A stretch of 64,000 nt of DNA from Micractinium sp. NFX-FRZ. Taxonomy: Eukaryota; Chlorophyta; Trebouxiophyceae; Chlorellales; Chlorellaceae. Position numbers and translations under genes: made by a program. This document shows positions 12,301 through 22,389 of the stretch, piece after piece. The DNA lies in NCBI GenBank assembly GCA_029339195.1, contig JAPTJF010000177.1, positions 1-64,000 on the forward strand, in the 5' to 3' direction. The number at the start of each line of letters is the position of its first letter. The first letter of the stretch is position 1. The notes under the pieces are model-generated. The model made no database searches. It was not told the DNA's origin and worked only from the letters and a program-made list of their open reading frames with translations.

Positions 12301-15300
12301 GACCTGCCAAAACCACACAACCGTGCTGCACCACGTAAACCATAGGTGCTCGCTTGCCTGTTGGCGCAGGCACAGCAGCTGCCTCCTGCTTCGACACCTA
12401 ACACCCGTACCCATCCCAACACATGCGTACTGCCCCACTTGTGGTGGAGGAAAGAAAGGTCCCCACCTGCTGGCGCAGGCGCAGCAGCTCCTCCTGCTTC
12501 GCCGACGCCACCTGCTGCGCCTCGCTGGCCTGCAGGCGCAAACCATTCAACGGCGAAGGACTGTGAGCAGGGGCATGAGATGGGAGCTGAGCGGGCACCA
12601 ACAAGAGGTCAGAGACGGGCAGAGCGGACTGCAAAGGGGTGCATGCTCGATGGCATGGATGCAGTGGCCGACGGTGCGTGTCTTTGGCCCGAAGCTGGTC
12701 GAACGAGGTCGGGAACGGGCTATAAGGGCGGAGGGCAGGGGAACCTCGCGAGAGCAGCAGGCACCCACTGGCAGGCCGGGTTGCAGCGTGCAGTGCCAGG
12801 CGCAGCGCGCCACATGCCTCGCTGCCTCCAATGCACGCTGCCTGCTGCTGCCTGCTGTGTGCCGCGCCCACTCACCGCCCCGCCACTCTCGGAGAGACCC
12901 TGTTTGCAAGCATAAACCGGGTATCCCTCCCGCCCCAGGCACCTGAATGGCGTGCTCTTGCACCTTCATGCCCGCCACCTCAGCAGCCGATGGCGGCACC
13001 ACCTCATACGTCGGGCGCGCCTCAACCTGCGATTTGGCGGGGAAAGCAGGCAGGGGTGGGGTGAGACAGCACGTTGGGGTGGCTTGAGCTGCAGGTTGCA
13101 GGCAGCAGGCAGAACGCATCCCATTATCAGGTCTAGAGAAATAGTTTAGGATTTGCAGTTGCATCCAACAACACAATTAGCGTCACCAGGACACCTGAGA
13201 GATGCCCCAGGGTAGGCCAGGGCAGACGAGGCAGCGGGGCCGACAGCCGCTGCCCACCTGCCCACAATCCCTTCCCCCCATACTGCCACATCCCTTCACC
13301 CCACACTACTGCATTCCTTCCACCCCACACTGCCCGCATCCCCTCCACCCCACACTGCCCGCATCCCCTCCACCCCACACCGCCCACGCCCACCTGCGGG
13401 ATCCCCACAGGGGCAGCCTGAGCGGCAGCGCCACCCGCTGCGCCAAAACGCTGCACGTGCACCCTCTCGCCCTGCTTGGGCTCCGGCAGCAGCGTGCCTG
13501 GCACCTCGCCTGCAGGGGCGGGCCAGGCAGGCAGGCAGTTGTTGTCGGAGGCTCACTTCTCTAGAGGGTCACTTGGGTAAGCAGTCAGCAAGAGCAGGGT
13601 TGCATGCCTCATGCCACAGCACAGGCGGCCACACGCAGCCTCAGCAGGAGCAGTGGGTTCATTGTCTGCGCTGCCAGCAAGGAAGACAGGGCGTCGCAGC
13701 GAGCGCTCACCCTCAGCCGCAGCCGCAGCCGCAGCGCCGCCCACCACCACGGCCTCGCCCCCTCCAATGCGCCCGCGCCGTGCGCCCCTCTCCTCCAGAC
13801 GGGCGGCAGCGGCCACCGTGGGGTGCATCCCGGGGGCCACTGCGGTTGCCACTGGGTGCATCACCGGGGCAACGGCCACAGCGGGGGCGGCAGCCACTGC
13901 TGTGGGGCCTGCAGCCACCCGCCGCGCGCCCATCTCCTCCAGGCGCGCGACAGCCGCCTCCGTTGGGTGCATTGTGGGCATAGCGCTTGCCAAGTGGGTT
14001 GCCATAGGCGCGGGGGCGATGCCTGCAGCGGGGGCGGCTGCAGCGGCCAGCGGCATTGGGGCCTCGCCGGCAGGGAAGGTAAGGGTGGGTGGGTTGTGTG
14101 CAGCTGGCTCCACGGGCAGGGCTAGCGGGGACAGCCACATGGGGGAGCTGCTCTCGGGGCTGAGGAAGCCCTCCCGAGGGTACAGTGTGAGGCGCGCAGC
14201 TGCCAGATCTAAGTGCTGCTCTGCCAGCTGAGGCCACTTGTGCGCCTCTGCTGCTAACCTCGCTGCTCCCGCCCCGGCTGCGGGCACCTCCTCTGCCTCT
14301 GCATACGTGTGGTGCAGTACCACTGCCAGGGGTGGGGCAGCTGCCAGGCAGCTGCCAGGGCTGCCCGCGCTTGATGGTACCGCACCTGCTGCTGGGGACA
14401 CGGCGGCAGAGGCCTCAGCCGGCGGGGAGGGCAGCCTGGCGGCTGCAGCGGGAGTATCAGGCATGACTGGCGCCTCGCCGCCGTTGCCTGCGAGGGTGCC
14501 ACGCAGAGGGGCCGGCAGGGTCAAAAGAGTTGGCTGCTGTTCCAGCAGAGGTGCGGGGTCACAGCGGACAAAGCATCAGGCGCTGTGGATGCAGCTTGCA
14601 GGTCGAACAGAACACAGGACAGCGCTCAAGGCACAACAGCACGCCGGCGGGTAAGCAGGCAGGTGAGTAGGGGTGGAGAGCTGCGGTTGTGCGACCCACC
14701 TGTGACCGGCATTTCAGCTCCGCCCTTGGTAGCGCCCCGCCCCACAGCAAGCGAGGCAGCCGCCTCTGCTGTCTCCTCCGCTGCCGCCATCCTCCCTCCC
14801 TCTGCGGCAGCAGCGGGGGCAGCGGGAGCTGGCAGGGCCACGTCAGCGCCGCCTGCGGCACCGCCGGGACCCGCCCCTGCTGCCGCCACACGCTGCTCGC
14901 GCTGCTGTGCCAGCTGTGCCGCCCGGCTGGCGAGATCTAGATCTACAAGCACCCGCTCTGCAGGCTTGTGGCCCGCCCCGGGAGGGGGAGACGGCTTGAC
15001 CAGCGCCGCGGCTGCCGCCTGCTCACCGGTGCTGAATCCAGAAGGCTCCAGGCCCCCCGTGCCGGCGCCGCCAGCGCTGCATGAAGGGACAGGGGTGGTG
15101 CTGTGTGAAGCAGTGGCAGCGCCAAAACATGGAGCACAGACTGCGAAGCCTTTGAGGCCAGCTTGCAGCCAGCTTGCCCTCCGTGGATCCCAACTCTAAA
15201 AGTAAAGAACTCGGCTGAAGCGCCCCGGTTGATAGACAGCTGTGTGCGTCAGGCATGAGCTCTCGCCTCCCAGCGTGCATGCTGGGACTCCAGCAAGTTG

Positions 15301-16063
15301 CAGGCAGGCCAGAAGCGACGAGTGCAGCAGCCAGAGGAAGCCTCTGGTTGTGGCTTCCTGCATGCTGACACGCGCCTGAAGCACCGCCCAGCAGTGAGCG
15401 CCGCCCCACTCACCTCGATGCGCCTTGCCGTGGCCACGTCTGACACTTGCAGGACCACGGAACATTCAAGTTCGGGCTTGAATTCACCCAGATGTGCCCT
15501 AGGGCCCAGTCCCCCTACCTGCTGCCCTGCCCCGCAGCTAGCCCGCTCACCTGGCTCCCAGCGTCTTGCCCGCCGGTGCCGCCTCGCCCTCCATGCCCGC
15601 CCCAGCCGCCCGCTCCTCTGCAAGCAGGAGCATGGGGTGACTAGGTTTGTGGGAGCAGTCAAGGGAGGCAGGGCTCAGCCTCATGTGCCGGCTCGTGGCG
15701 ACGGCTTGCAACCCCCGCGTGCCCGCCGCCCGCTCATCCTGCCTTCCCGCCGCTGCCAACCCCGCCGCCCCTGCCCCACTACCGAGGCCATGAACCCATC
15801 ACATCCTGCCTGCTGGCCCAATCGCCCCTGTAACAAGCCTTCCGAGGCCGCCGCAAGCCCTCAAGGTTCGCCCGCTCGCAGCTGCCCCGGCCCTTTGGAC
15901 CCTTGCCTGCGGCGCCTCGGCTGCCCTCCTCGCCCTCCTCCTTGCCTGCCCCCAGGCCAACTGTCTCCTTGATGCGCTGCAGCCAGCCAGGGGAGGAGGG
16001 CCGCGCCTGCTCCCCCTGCGGCTGCTCTGTCTCTGCCACCGGCGTGGTATCCACGGCCGCCAT
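3372..16063 (-). CDS. Long coiled-coil protein, 24 exons, function unknown
   Basis: My model has 24 exons joining in phase to exactly 1,009 codons: 15907-16063, 15551-15617, 14700-15076, 13711-14487, 13394-13509, 12943-13026, 12467-12529, 11653-11754, 11383-11436, 10862-10963, 10465-10558, 7768-7856, 7268-7324, 7003-7090, 6703-6770, 6426-6497, 6107-6127, 5747-5835, 5496-5562, 5070-5147, 4758-4811, 4225-4286, 3771-3927 and 3372-3503. The N-terminus (MAAVDTTPVAETEQ) is not an obvious transit peptide. Residues up to about 500 are Ala/Pro-rich with a repeated MHPTxAAxARLEExGARR motif. The middle is heptad-rich coiled coil (KQEELLRLRQQ, RLEMERLQVEG, ANELEAAAQAAQAEVLEVV). The protein ends VIVNPVWQEQEQ...EEEVPIFA. 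A structural, plastid or flagellar scaffold is possible; I do not recognise the family. Introns 1 and 13 use GC donors. One intron is 2.6 kb and full of repeats. Many introns carry copies of exon edges. Confidence 0.72.
4883..5466. repeat. Intronic (ACAGC)n microsatellites
   Basis: Three short arrays of the pentamer ACAGC occur at 4883-4905, 4949-4977 and 5431-5466, all inside introns of the coiled-coil gene. The same pentamer recurs in introns of other genes at 23921, 44449 (as CTGTG) and 48395. Confidence 0.8.
5216..5378 (-). repeat. Two partial copies of the LIQGR exon start
   Basis: The exon at 5070-5147 begins CAG|CTCATCCAGGGGAGG and encodes LIQGRMERRLAEAE. Segments 5216-5268 and 5331-5378 repeat the acceptor and the first 30 or so exon bases (LIQGRMERRLG, VVQGRVERRLG), then diverge into intron. 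They are 5'-edge duplications lying upstream of the real exon in the transcript. Confidence 0.8.
6024..6449 (-). repeat. Array of heptad-length mini-exon copies (EEAALLEQ)
   Basis: The exon ending at 6426 finishes with EEAALLEQ and a GT donor. Further copies of the same 24 bases plus a donor stand at 6326-6349, 6225-6248 and 6024-6047 (QGEAALLQQ-like). A related 21-base unit with clean AG and GT borders, HEEAQEQ, lies at 6107-6127. Spacing is about 100 bp and flanking intron sequence is also repeated (CAGCTCTGG near 6064 and 6375). Every unit is phase 0 at both ends, so inclusion would lengthen the coiled coil by 7-8 residues without changing frame. I include only the 21-base unit in the main model. 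Confidence 0.7.
7143..7170. repeat. (TG)n microsatellite
   Basis: A run of about twelve TG dinucleotides lies in an intron of the coiled-coil gene, next to the exon at 7003-7090. Confidence 0.85.
8165..9045. repeat. Direct repeat pair of about 95 bp in the 2.6-kb intron
   Basis: Segments near 8165-8260 and 8945-9045 share long stretches, including GGGTGAAAGCAGCCGCAGGG, CTTACATGG and GGATTCGAGCCCTG. The last block resembles a tRNA T-arm or polymerase III B box, but no tRNA cloverleaf can be folded around it. Both copies lie in the large intron between the exons at 10465-10558 and 7768-7856. Confidence 0.65.
9273..9462. repeat. Inverted repeat / long hairpin
   Basis: The core arms 9295-9342 and 9389-9436 are 48 bases each and pair at 42 of 48 positions, with an 18-base perfect run. 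They are separated by a 46-base loop. Weaker pairing extends the arms to about 70 bases. Read outward from the loop, both arms open with ATG and give related peptides (NLPNLYHAIDTCKE and NIPHLYHAIDTRKE), so the structure is an inverted duplication of a once-coding or coding-like fragment. It lies within an intron. A small-RNA precursor is one possible role. Confidence 0.75.
10048..10212 (-). repeat. Two copies of the AEQLAG exon end
   Basis: The exon at 10465-10558 ends GCGGAGCAGCTGGCGG|gtggg. Near 10048-10085 (GCGGAGCAGCTGGCAG|gtgc) and 10178-10212 (CCGAAGCAGCTGGCTG|gtgg) its last 16-20 bases plus a donor are repeated downstream in the intron. Confidence 0.65.
10288..10359 (+). repeat. Dispersed (TTC)n-tailed element, copy 2
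   Basis: It matches copies 1, 3 and 4 through GGGGGTCCACACC, TTTTCTCAACCCACACCCAA and GGGCGTA, followed by a mixed TTA/TTG/TTC tail. It lies in the 2.6-kb intron of the coiled-coil gene. No clear target-site duplication was seen. Confidence 0.75.
10818..10844 (-). repeat. Copy of the AADTLFHAE exon end
   Basis: The exon at 10862-10963 ends with AADTLFHAE and the donor gtgcgctgtggttg. The same exon end plus donor recurs about 45 bp downstream in the transcript, with one changed base in the exon part. Confidence 0.8.
11843..11970 (-). repeat. Two copies of the TELLEMQSQG exon start
   Basis: Segments at about 11843-11876 and 11934-11968 repeat the acceptor and first 30 bases of the exon at 11653-11754 (ELLEMQSQG). 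Both lie upstream of it in the transcript, inside the preceding intron. Confidence 0.8.
12351..12398 (-). repeat. Copy of the KQEELLRLRQQ exon end with GC donor
   Basis: The segment repeats the 3' end of the exon at 12467-12529 with small changes and is followed by gcaagc, a GC-type donor, where the real exon has gtgggg. Confidence 0.6.
13279..13386. repeat. 25-bp minisatellite, about four units
   Basis: Units of about 25 bp (CACTGCCCGCATCCCCTCCA plus CCCCA) repeat about four times immediately downstream of the donor of the exon at 13394-13509. Confidence 0.8.
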
Positions 16064-16495
16064 GTTTCAAATCGCTTATTGATAACTCTGAAAGCAGTGG
16101 GTGGGAGGGGGGAAGCAGCGGTGCGGCGGCGGCTGCCTGCCCGCATGGCGCAGCGCACCCATGCGCACGCCGCTTTTGGGCTGTGGTTGGGGCTGCCCTG
16201 TTTTCCCTTAGTTACAAACCTTTGAGCTGTCGAATCAAGTGAGAAGGGGCTGCAACTATCCTGCAAGTCAGGCAGGATGGACAATGCTGGCGCTCGCCCT
16301 GATCATAGCCGGCGGCAGTTGTGCGGCGGCACAGCACGCATGTCGCGGCAGGTGGCTCAGCTGGCCCACGTGCCCATGTGCTCCTCTCCACGAAATAGAT
16401 AATCCACCGACATCCGGCCACTGTTTCTGGTTCATCGAGCTCCGCGCAGTGCCCAAAGTCAGTTGCAGCCCGCACGCCCACTCCCGACCCACACC
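16064..16495. promoter_or_regulatory. Divergent promoter region of coiled-coil gene and psbO
   Basis: The 432 bp separate two start codons that point away from each other. No TATA box stands out at an obvious position. The region would serve both genes, so coiled-coil expression may follow the light-responsive pattern usual for psbO; that is inference. Confidence 0.45.
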
Positions 16496-19400
16496 ATGCA
16501 GTCCGCAGCCCTCACCGTGGCTCCCTTCACGGCCACCAAGGTCACCACACGGTGAGAATTTGCACACCCCGCGTGTGTCGGGTGGCCATGCTGCGCTGGC
16601 CGCGTGTTCAGCGCCCGCGCAACACATCACTTGGCACCTGCATCGCGCGGCGCTCACCGTGCACGCTGCTCTTATCCACCCACGTGCGACTGAAATTGCG
16701 ATATGCACTGCATCCGATGCAGCGCGCCCCGCACCGGCGCCGTGCGGGTGGCAGCTGCAGCACGCCCCGACGTTACACCGCTGCGGCGTGCGGGAGAGCT
16801 CGGGCAGAAGGTTGCTGCCGGCGCTGCTGCCGTGCTGGGCAGCCTGCTCATCGTCACACAGGCACGTGGTGTGATTAATTAAGGCCCTGGAGGCTGTGAA
16901 GCGGCTGTAGAAGAGAGGTGGCTGGCTCTGCGCACCACCCCATCCCGACCTCCACTGCCCCATCCCGCACGCTCACCCCCCGCCCTTGCTGGCCCCCTTG
17001 CTTGCAGCCAGCTAGCGCTGGAAACTTCACGTATGACGACCTTCAGGTGGGCCTGAACTCTGAATGTGTTAAGTGGGCTTCAATTTGCTCTGCATGTGGA
17101 GACGATCGTCCTCCCGCCCAGCGGTGCTGTGACGCCGCTGCCTCCGCCGCACCGTGGCCCCCTGGCCGGTTTGTGCTCCCAACTGTTGCCTCCTGCTCCC
17201 AATCGTGTGCCCTCCCATCCCACCTTCTGATACTCCATTGAACCAAGCCGCCGACCACCCACGTCCTGCCCCTACCGGGAGTTGACAAGCCTCTCTCCAC
17301 TGTTCCCTGACTCATGTTCACACGTCCCCCCACCGTGGCGCACCCGGGGCTCTTCCTCCTGGCAGGGCCGTCCCATTGAGGGGTGAAGGACGCGCCCTTC
17401 ACCGCGCGGCTCCTCCCCACTGCTGCCGCTCCGCCAACCTCTGCCTGGTACTGTACTCGCTCACACCTTGCCTCCCCTCCCGTTTACAGGCCCTGTCCTA
17501 CCTGGAGGTGAAGGGCAGCGGGCTGGCCAACCAGTGCCCCACGCTGGGGTGAGCAGCCCAGCCACTGCCCTGCCCATGCATGCACACTGCTCAGGGCGCT
17601 GCCACCAGCCCGCATGCTGCCCAATGCACCCCGGCTTCCACCACCCTGCATGCTGCCCCAGTGTACCCGTGCTGCTGCCGCCCCACATGCTGCCCCGCAA
17701 GCTGCCCGGTGCACCCTTGCCGCCGGTGCCCTCGCATCCTCTCCGCCCGCGCTGCTGCCTTGCAAGATTCCTGCCCTGCCGCCTGCCTGAATCCCCCGCC
17801 AGCCTACCAGACACACCCGCCTGCCGTTTTGCCCCTTGCCCTCGCGTCCCCCGTGCCCCCGCTGTGCACCACCTCCGTACGCCCCTTCACGTTGCCCCTC
17901 CATCCCACCCACCTCGCCCCACCCGCAGGTCCGACGCTGACGAGGGCGCTGCCAGCCTGGCACCTGGCTCCTACTCAATTGACAAGTTCTGCATGGAGCC
18001 CAGCGCCTTCAAGGTGCGTGCGTGCACGTAACACCTCTGCTGGTTTCCTCAATCCCACGCCTAAGGGCGTATTCTTCTTCTTCTTCTTCTGCGTGCACGC
18101 GGGGGCAGGACACTTTGTGCCACTCTGACATGCTGCATCGACATCAGCAGAAGCAAGGGGGGCGGGGGCAGGGCATGTTGTGCCATTCCGACATGCTGCA
18201 TGCACATCAGCAGAAGCCAGGGGGGTGGCATTGCATGAGCGGGACGGTGCAGTGGCGCCGTGTGTGCCGATTGGCAGGGGCCTGTGTGGTGAGGGGGATG
18301 CAGTGAGGGGCGGGGCATTCAGCACCCCACAGAGGCATGGCGTGCCTGCTTTGCCTATTTACACCGCTGCGTTGACATGTCAACCTCGCTCCCACATCAC
18401 ATATCACGTGTTAAACAGCGGCATCTCAGCCCTCTGCCACACCCCGATTTGTCGCCGCGGCTGTGCAGATCAAGACCGTGGGCAGCGAGGAGTTTGAGAA
18501 GTCCACGCTGCTCACCCGCAACACCTACTCCCTGGACCAGGCAAGTGGCGAGGGCTCGAGGGCTGCAGTACAGCTGCTGTACCCCAGGGCTGCGCTGCCG
18601 CCTAGCCAGCTGGCGCCAGCAGTGCTGACATGGGCCGGCCGGCCACTGCTCAGCCGCTGCAATACCAGCCCCCTCGACCCGACCATGCGCCTTCTTCGGG
18701 CACCGCCTTCCTTGATGCCCCTCATGCGTGTCGCCTTCCTACCCACCCTCCTTGCGTGCACGCCTTCCTCCGATTGGTTCCCTTGTTCACGCCATGCCGT
18801 GCTGCAGATGACGGGCTCGCTGACCGTGGGCAAGGACGGAACCCTGGAGTTTAAGGAGGAGGGGGGCGTTGACTTTGCGCCCGTCACTGTCAAGGTACAG
18901 GGCGCTGGGTGACATGCACATGAAGCATGGACTGTACGTGCATTGTAGCAGCCTTCTGTTGTGGGGGAGGAGGGCACGCACCTGCCGGGGCGGGACATGA
19001 GATCCAGAGCGGCGCAGGCTGCGTTGGCACAGGGCAGGGGCTGCACCCGGTGCACTGTTGGCCAGCCGCTGCGCGTGCTGTGCATGCTGCCTCCATGGCT
19101 GGTTTCCCTGGTGCCCGCGGGCCCGCCTGACCACCAGACCTGCGCCGCTCCCGCCGTGGCGCTGCCTGCAGATCCGGGGCGGCGAGATGGTGCCCTTCCT
19201 CTTCACCGTTAAGAACATGGAGCTCAAGGTGAGGAGGGCAGCCATTTGGTATGGAGTAGTCTTTAGCATTTTTTGAGTCCACTCAAGTCGGAGGCTCAGA
19301 GGCTGGCAATCAACGGGCCCGGCAAAGGGCGCTTGTCCGTCCCCTCCAACCCGTGCCATCCACCCGCCTGCTGGCCCCACTCACCGCGCTGTTTGTTCTC

Positions 19401-20312
19401 GCCCATGCTGTGCCTGTTATTGGTGCAGGGCCCGGGTGACGGCTTTGGCGGCACCTTTGACGTGCCCTCCTACCGGGGCGCCACCTTCATGGACCCCCAG
19501 GGGCGCGGCGCCGCCAGCGGGTGGGATTACGTGAAGGGCCTGCAGGCTGCGGGCGCGCAGGGTAAGCAGGGAAGGAGCATGGGCAGCATGCATGCCAGCC
19601 GGAGGGCAGCAGTGGTGTGCGGGGGGCGGGGCGGAATTGGGCGGGTGGCGATGCAGCACCCGAGGGAGCAGTCTCTCCTTCGAAAGGGGCGGGAGAGGGA
19701 TGAGGCAGTGCCTGACGCACGCTAAGCGACACCAGTGTGGCGCCCTGAACACGCATTTGACATGTGATGAAGCACTTCTGACTTCGTTCCCCTCCTCTGC
19801 CCCCCTCCTGCCTCCCGCCTGCTGCAGATGAGCTGGCGGGAGAGAACATCAAGAGCGCTGCGGCCACCCGCGGCGAGGCGGTGTTCGCAGTCGCCAAGGT
19901 GGGTGCGCGCAGGGGCGGGCAGGGATGGTGTGTGTGGGTTGATGGAGGACCAGCAAGCAAACACGATTACCTCAAGGCAAGTAGGTACCCCATGCTTGTC
20001 CCCACCTGCCCCGGGCTGCGCCGACCCGCCTGGACACTCACACCACCGTCACAACCACGCTGCTCGCCTTGCCAGGTGGCAGTCAAATACTTTCGCCTTC
20101 CAGATTGTATCTACGCCCTAAGCTGTAGCCTGGCACATTCTCATCCCCATTCCTTGCCCTCCCCCTTGCTGCCCTCCCCCCCAAAGGTGGACCCCGTCAC
20201 GCGTGAGGTGGCGGGCGTGTTCCTCACCCGCCAGCTGGCGGATGACGACCTGGGCTCCAAGGACCCCGCGACCGTGCAGGTTGAGGGCGTGTGGTACGCC
20301 CAGCTGTCGTGA
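16496..20312 (+). CDS. psbO: PsbO, photosystem II oxygen-evolving enhancer protein 1
   Basis: PsbO is the 33-kDa lumenal protein that stabilises the manganese cluster of photosystem II. Eleven exons: 16496-16551, 16723-16868, 17012-17046, 17490-17548, 17929-18013, 18469-18540, 18808-18894, 19172-19228, 19429-19561, 19828-19898 and 20187-20312 (309 codons with stop). The N-terminus is a bipartite presequence: a stromal transit part, then a hydrophobic stretch (VAAGAAAVLGSLLIV) ending in the ARA site before SAGNFTYDDLQ. Family landmarks include the cysteine pair (ANQC and FCMEP), TRNTYSLDQMTGSL, DGTLEFKEE, VPFLFTVK, GGTFDVPSYRGATFMDP and the end VEGVWYAQLS. The intron after SLDQ has a GC donor (gcaagt). 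The sequence is more divergent than usual in the middle and near the end (KGLQAAGAQ, FLTRQLADDD), so it could be a paralogue beside a canonical copy elsewhere. Confidence 0.95.
18019..18099 (+). mobile_element. (TTC)n-tailed short retroposon, copy 3, with 10-bp target-site duplication
   Basis: The inserted part 18029-18089 (61 bp) matches copies 1, 2 and 4 and ends in TTC repeats. It is flanked by the perfect direct repeat TGCGTGCACG at 18019-18028 and 18090-18099. It lies in the psbO intron after exon 5, starting 15 bases from the donor. A target-site duplication and simple-repeat tail without coding capacity point to a non-autonomous retroposon or a 5'-truncated LINE end. Confidence 0.8.
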
Positions 20313-20656
20313 GCGGCGTGGGTGAGGCCCAGGGGAGGGCCTCCTGCCGCGCCTTGTGTGCGCGTGGTTTTTGAGGCGCCGCCGCTGGCGCCCGGAGCGG
20401 GAAGAGAGTTGGGGTCCCCAGTTGTGAGCCTCCGGGCACACAGCAATCTGATTATTATTGTCATCCTCCAGTTTTGATCGAGTACCGATGTAACCTGTGC
20501 ACTAAGGAGTTGAGAGGAATGATACACACATGGCATGAGCGGCGGGGCGGGCGCTATGCCTGCTGCGCCTTCAGGATGGCGATTGCTGCGTGCGATCGCG
20601 CTTGCGGCAGTTCCCGTGATCTCCACCAGGTCCCGTAGTTCAATTGCCGAGCCAAG
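20313..20656. other. psbO 3' region and promoter of next gene
   Basis: The 344 bp contain the psbO 3' untranslated region with TGTAA at 20489-20493, then the upstream region of the small thylakoid protein. No other gene is seen. Confidence 0.6.
20489..20493 (+). terminator. psbO TGTAA polyadenylation signal
   Basis: TGTAA lies 177 bp past the psbO stop, in an AT-richer stretch. This is the expected green-algal signal. Confidence 0.75.
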
Positions 20657-21285
20657 ATGCGCAGCGCCGCGCCTGCGCAGGCCCACTCTGCGTCGCAGCC
20701 TCGGCGCGCAGCCACCGTCTGCAGCAGCGTCGCGTCTCGACGCCCGCAAGCTCCCCATGCAGCAGCAGCCGGGCTGTGCAGCTTGCTGGCAGCGGCGCAG
20801 CTAGCCGTCCTCCCGCCGCCGGGTGCGCCGGTCAGCCTACTCACCACTTCATGTCCCACAGCATTGCCACACGCTGCCTCTGCCTGCCCCAGCTCTCCCC
20901 GCCGCCTCAAACCTCTTTCCTATTTTTTTGTGCAGATGCACATGCCCTGGAGCTGTCGGCCTCCCAGCAGCAGCAGCAGCAGCAGCGCCAGCTGGCGCCG
21001 CCTGCCACGGCGCCCCTGCTGCTGGCTGACGTGGCGGCACCGCTGGTCGAGCCCACAGCAGAGCAGGTGGCCGCTTTTGAGAGCGCCCGTGAAGTGACAG
21101 GCGTGAAGTGGGGCGCCTACTTGGTGGCCTGGGCCGGCTGGCTGGGCTGGGACCTCTACCGCCAGCAGCAGCAGAAGAGCGCAGAGGAGGAGGCGCAGCG
21201 TGCGCAGCAGGGGGGCAGCGGCGACGGCGATGGCAGCGGAAGCGGCGGGAGCGACGTGGCGGCAGGCGGCAAGACAGAAGATTGA
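20657..21285 (+). CDS. Small thylakoid-targeted single-span membrane protein
   Basis: Two exons (20657-20822 and 20936-21285) give 171 residues. The N-terminus is rich in Ala, Arg and Ser with no acidic residues, followed by a hydrophobic stretch (AAAAGLCSLLAAAQLAVL) and an AHA site before LELSASQ. That looks like a bipartite thylakoid presequence with two RR pairs upstream. The mature part has a Q run, then one predicted membrane span (VKWGAYLVAWAGWLGW) and a charged Gln/Glu-rich and Gly/Ser-rich tail. The splice creates the D of DAHAL across a phase-1 junction. I do not recognise the family. Its position directly behind psbO in the same orientation may be coincidence, but both products would go to thylakoids. 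Confidence 0.8.
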
Positions 21286-21385
21286 CTTGCATGTGGGTGC
21301 TGCTCGCCGGCCACTCGGCTGCCTAAGCGTGTGAGTGCACGATGGGCGCGCTGTGCTGGCTTGGCCGCCTCGGCTGGGCATTCGG

Positions 21386-21390
21386 TGTAA
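21386..21390 (+). terminator. TGTAA polyadenylation signal
   Basis: TGTAA lies about 100 bp past the stop of the small thylakoid protein gene. Confidence 0.7.
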
Positions 21391-21449
21391 CTCCCACTCT
21401 TACAACATTGGCAGGAAGGTCACTGGTGGAGATCAGCTGACGGATGGGC

Positions 21450-21805
21450 GATGCAGAATGAAGCACGGGGATGGAGGGTGGTTAGAGAGGGGAGAAGGGC
21501 CAGTGCTTCGCCGAGAGCCAATGCTTGGCAGAAGCACCCGCTTGTCGCGGTACGCAGCTGGGAGTGCAAATTGAAGCATGGGTATGGAGGGTGGATGGAG
21601 AGGGGAGGAGGGCCAGTGCTTCGCCGAGACCCAATGCTTGGCAGAAGCACCCGCGTGTTGCGGTACACAGCTGGGGAGTGCGGAATGAAACACAGGGATG
21701 GAGGGATGGAGGGATGGGGTTGAGGGCTCTGGTGCAGGCCGGGGAGTGGGACAAAAGGCTCGACAGGGGCACCCGCAGATCTCGGCAGGCAGTTGGGGGT
21801 TGCAG
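21450..21805. repeat. Tandem repeat of about 113 bp, three units
   Basis: Two well conserved units (about 21459-21572 and 21573-21686) share TGAAGCA-GG-ATGGAGGGTGG, GCCAGTGCTTCGCCGAGA, CAATGCTTGGCAGAAGCACC and GCAGCTGGGAGTGC-like blocks. A third, more degraded unit follows to about 21805. The array lies between convergent genes. Confidence 0.8.
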
Positions 21806-22389
21806 AGTAAACCACAGGGGATGGACGGGTCAAGGCAGCGCGTCAGGTGCGGTCAACAGGATCAAGCGAGGGGCGGAGCGCAGGCAAGTTTGGATTGAAA
21901 GGCTGCTGGCCGGCATGATTCAGGCGCCAGTGCTCAGGGGGAGCGGTTCAGGTGAGTGATGTGGGCAGGGAGGTCGGGCGAGGGAGGCAGGGAGAGAAGG
22001 CAGTCACAGGGTGCAGTGGGGAGGGACAGGTGTGTAACGTAAGCGGCCGGTTGGCGTTGCATGCTTGATGAGTGAACTCGGCTGCGGGAAGCGGGATGAG
22101 CGTGGATGGAACCTCGAGCCAACGAGAAAGGCAGTACATGGTAAAAGTCGAATGCGATCGGGAGCAGTCAGCTTAACGTCAGCTTTTCAGTGCTGATAGG
22201 TCGCTTAGGAAACAGCACATTGGCGTTGAATGTACAAAGTGTGGGGCGGGTGGGTTCGCAACAGCACATGGGGGCAGTGCAGCAGCACATGGATGCAGCG
22301 GCCCACAGGCGTTGCGCTGTGCTTGGGGGCGGATGGGGGTGCCACTTGTCTGTGTGTAAAGTGCATAGGTGCCGATGGGCGGGCAGAGA
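21806..22389. other. Intergenic, no gene seen
   Basis: This is the spacer between the tandem repeat and the stop of the metalloprotease gene. It should hold the 3' untranslated region of the protease. No coding exon or signal could be supported. Confidence 0.5.

Noticed and set aside
15405..15450. Additional coiled-coil gene exon encoding SDVATARRIE
   Set aside because: It cannot join the exons at 15551 and 15076 in phase, while those two join each other directly.
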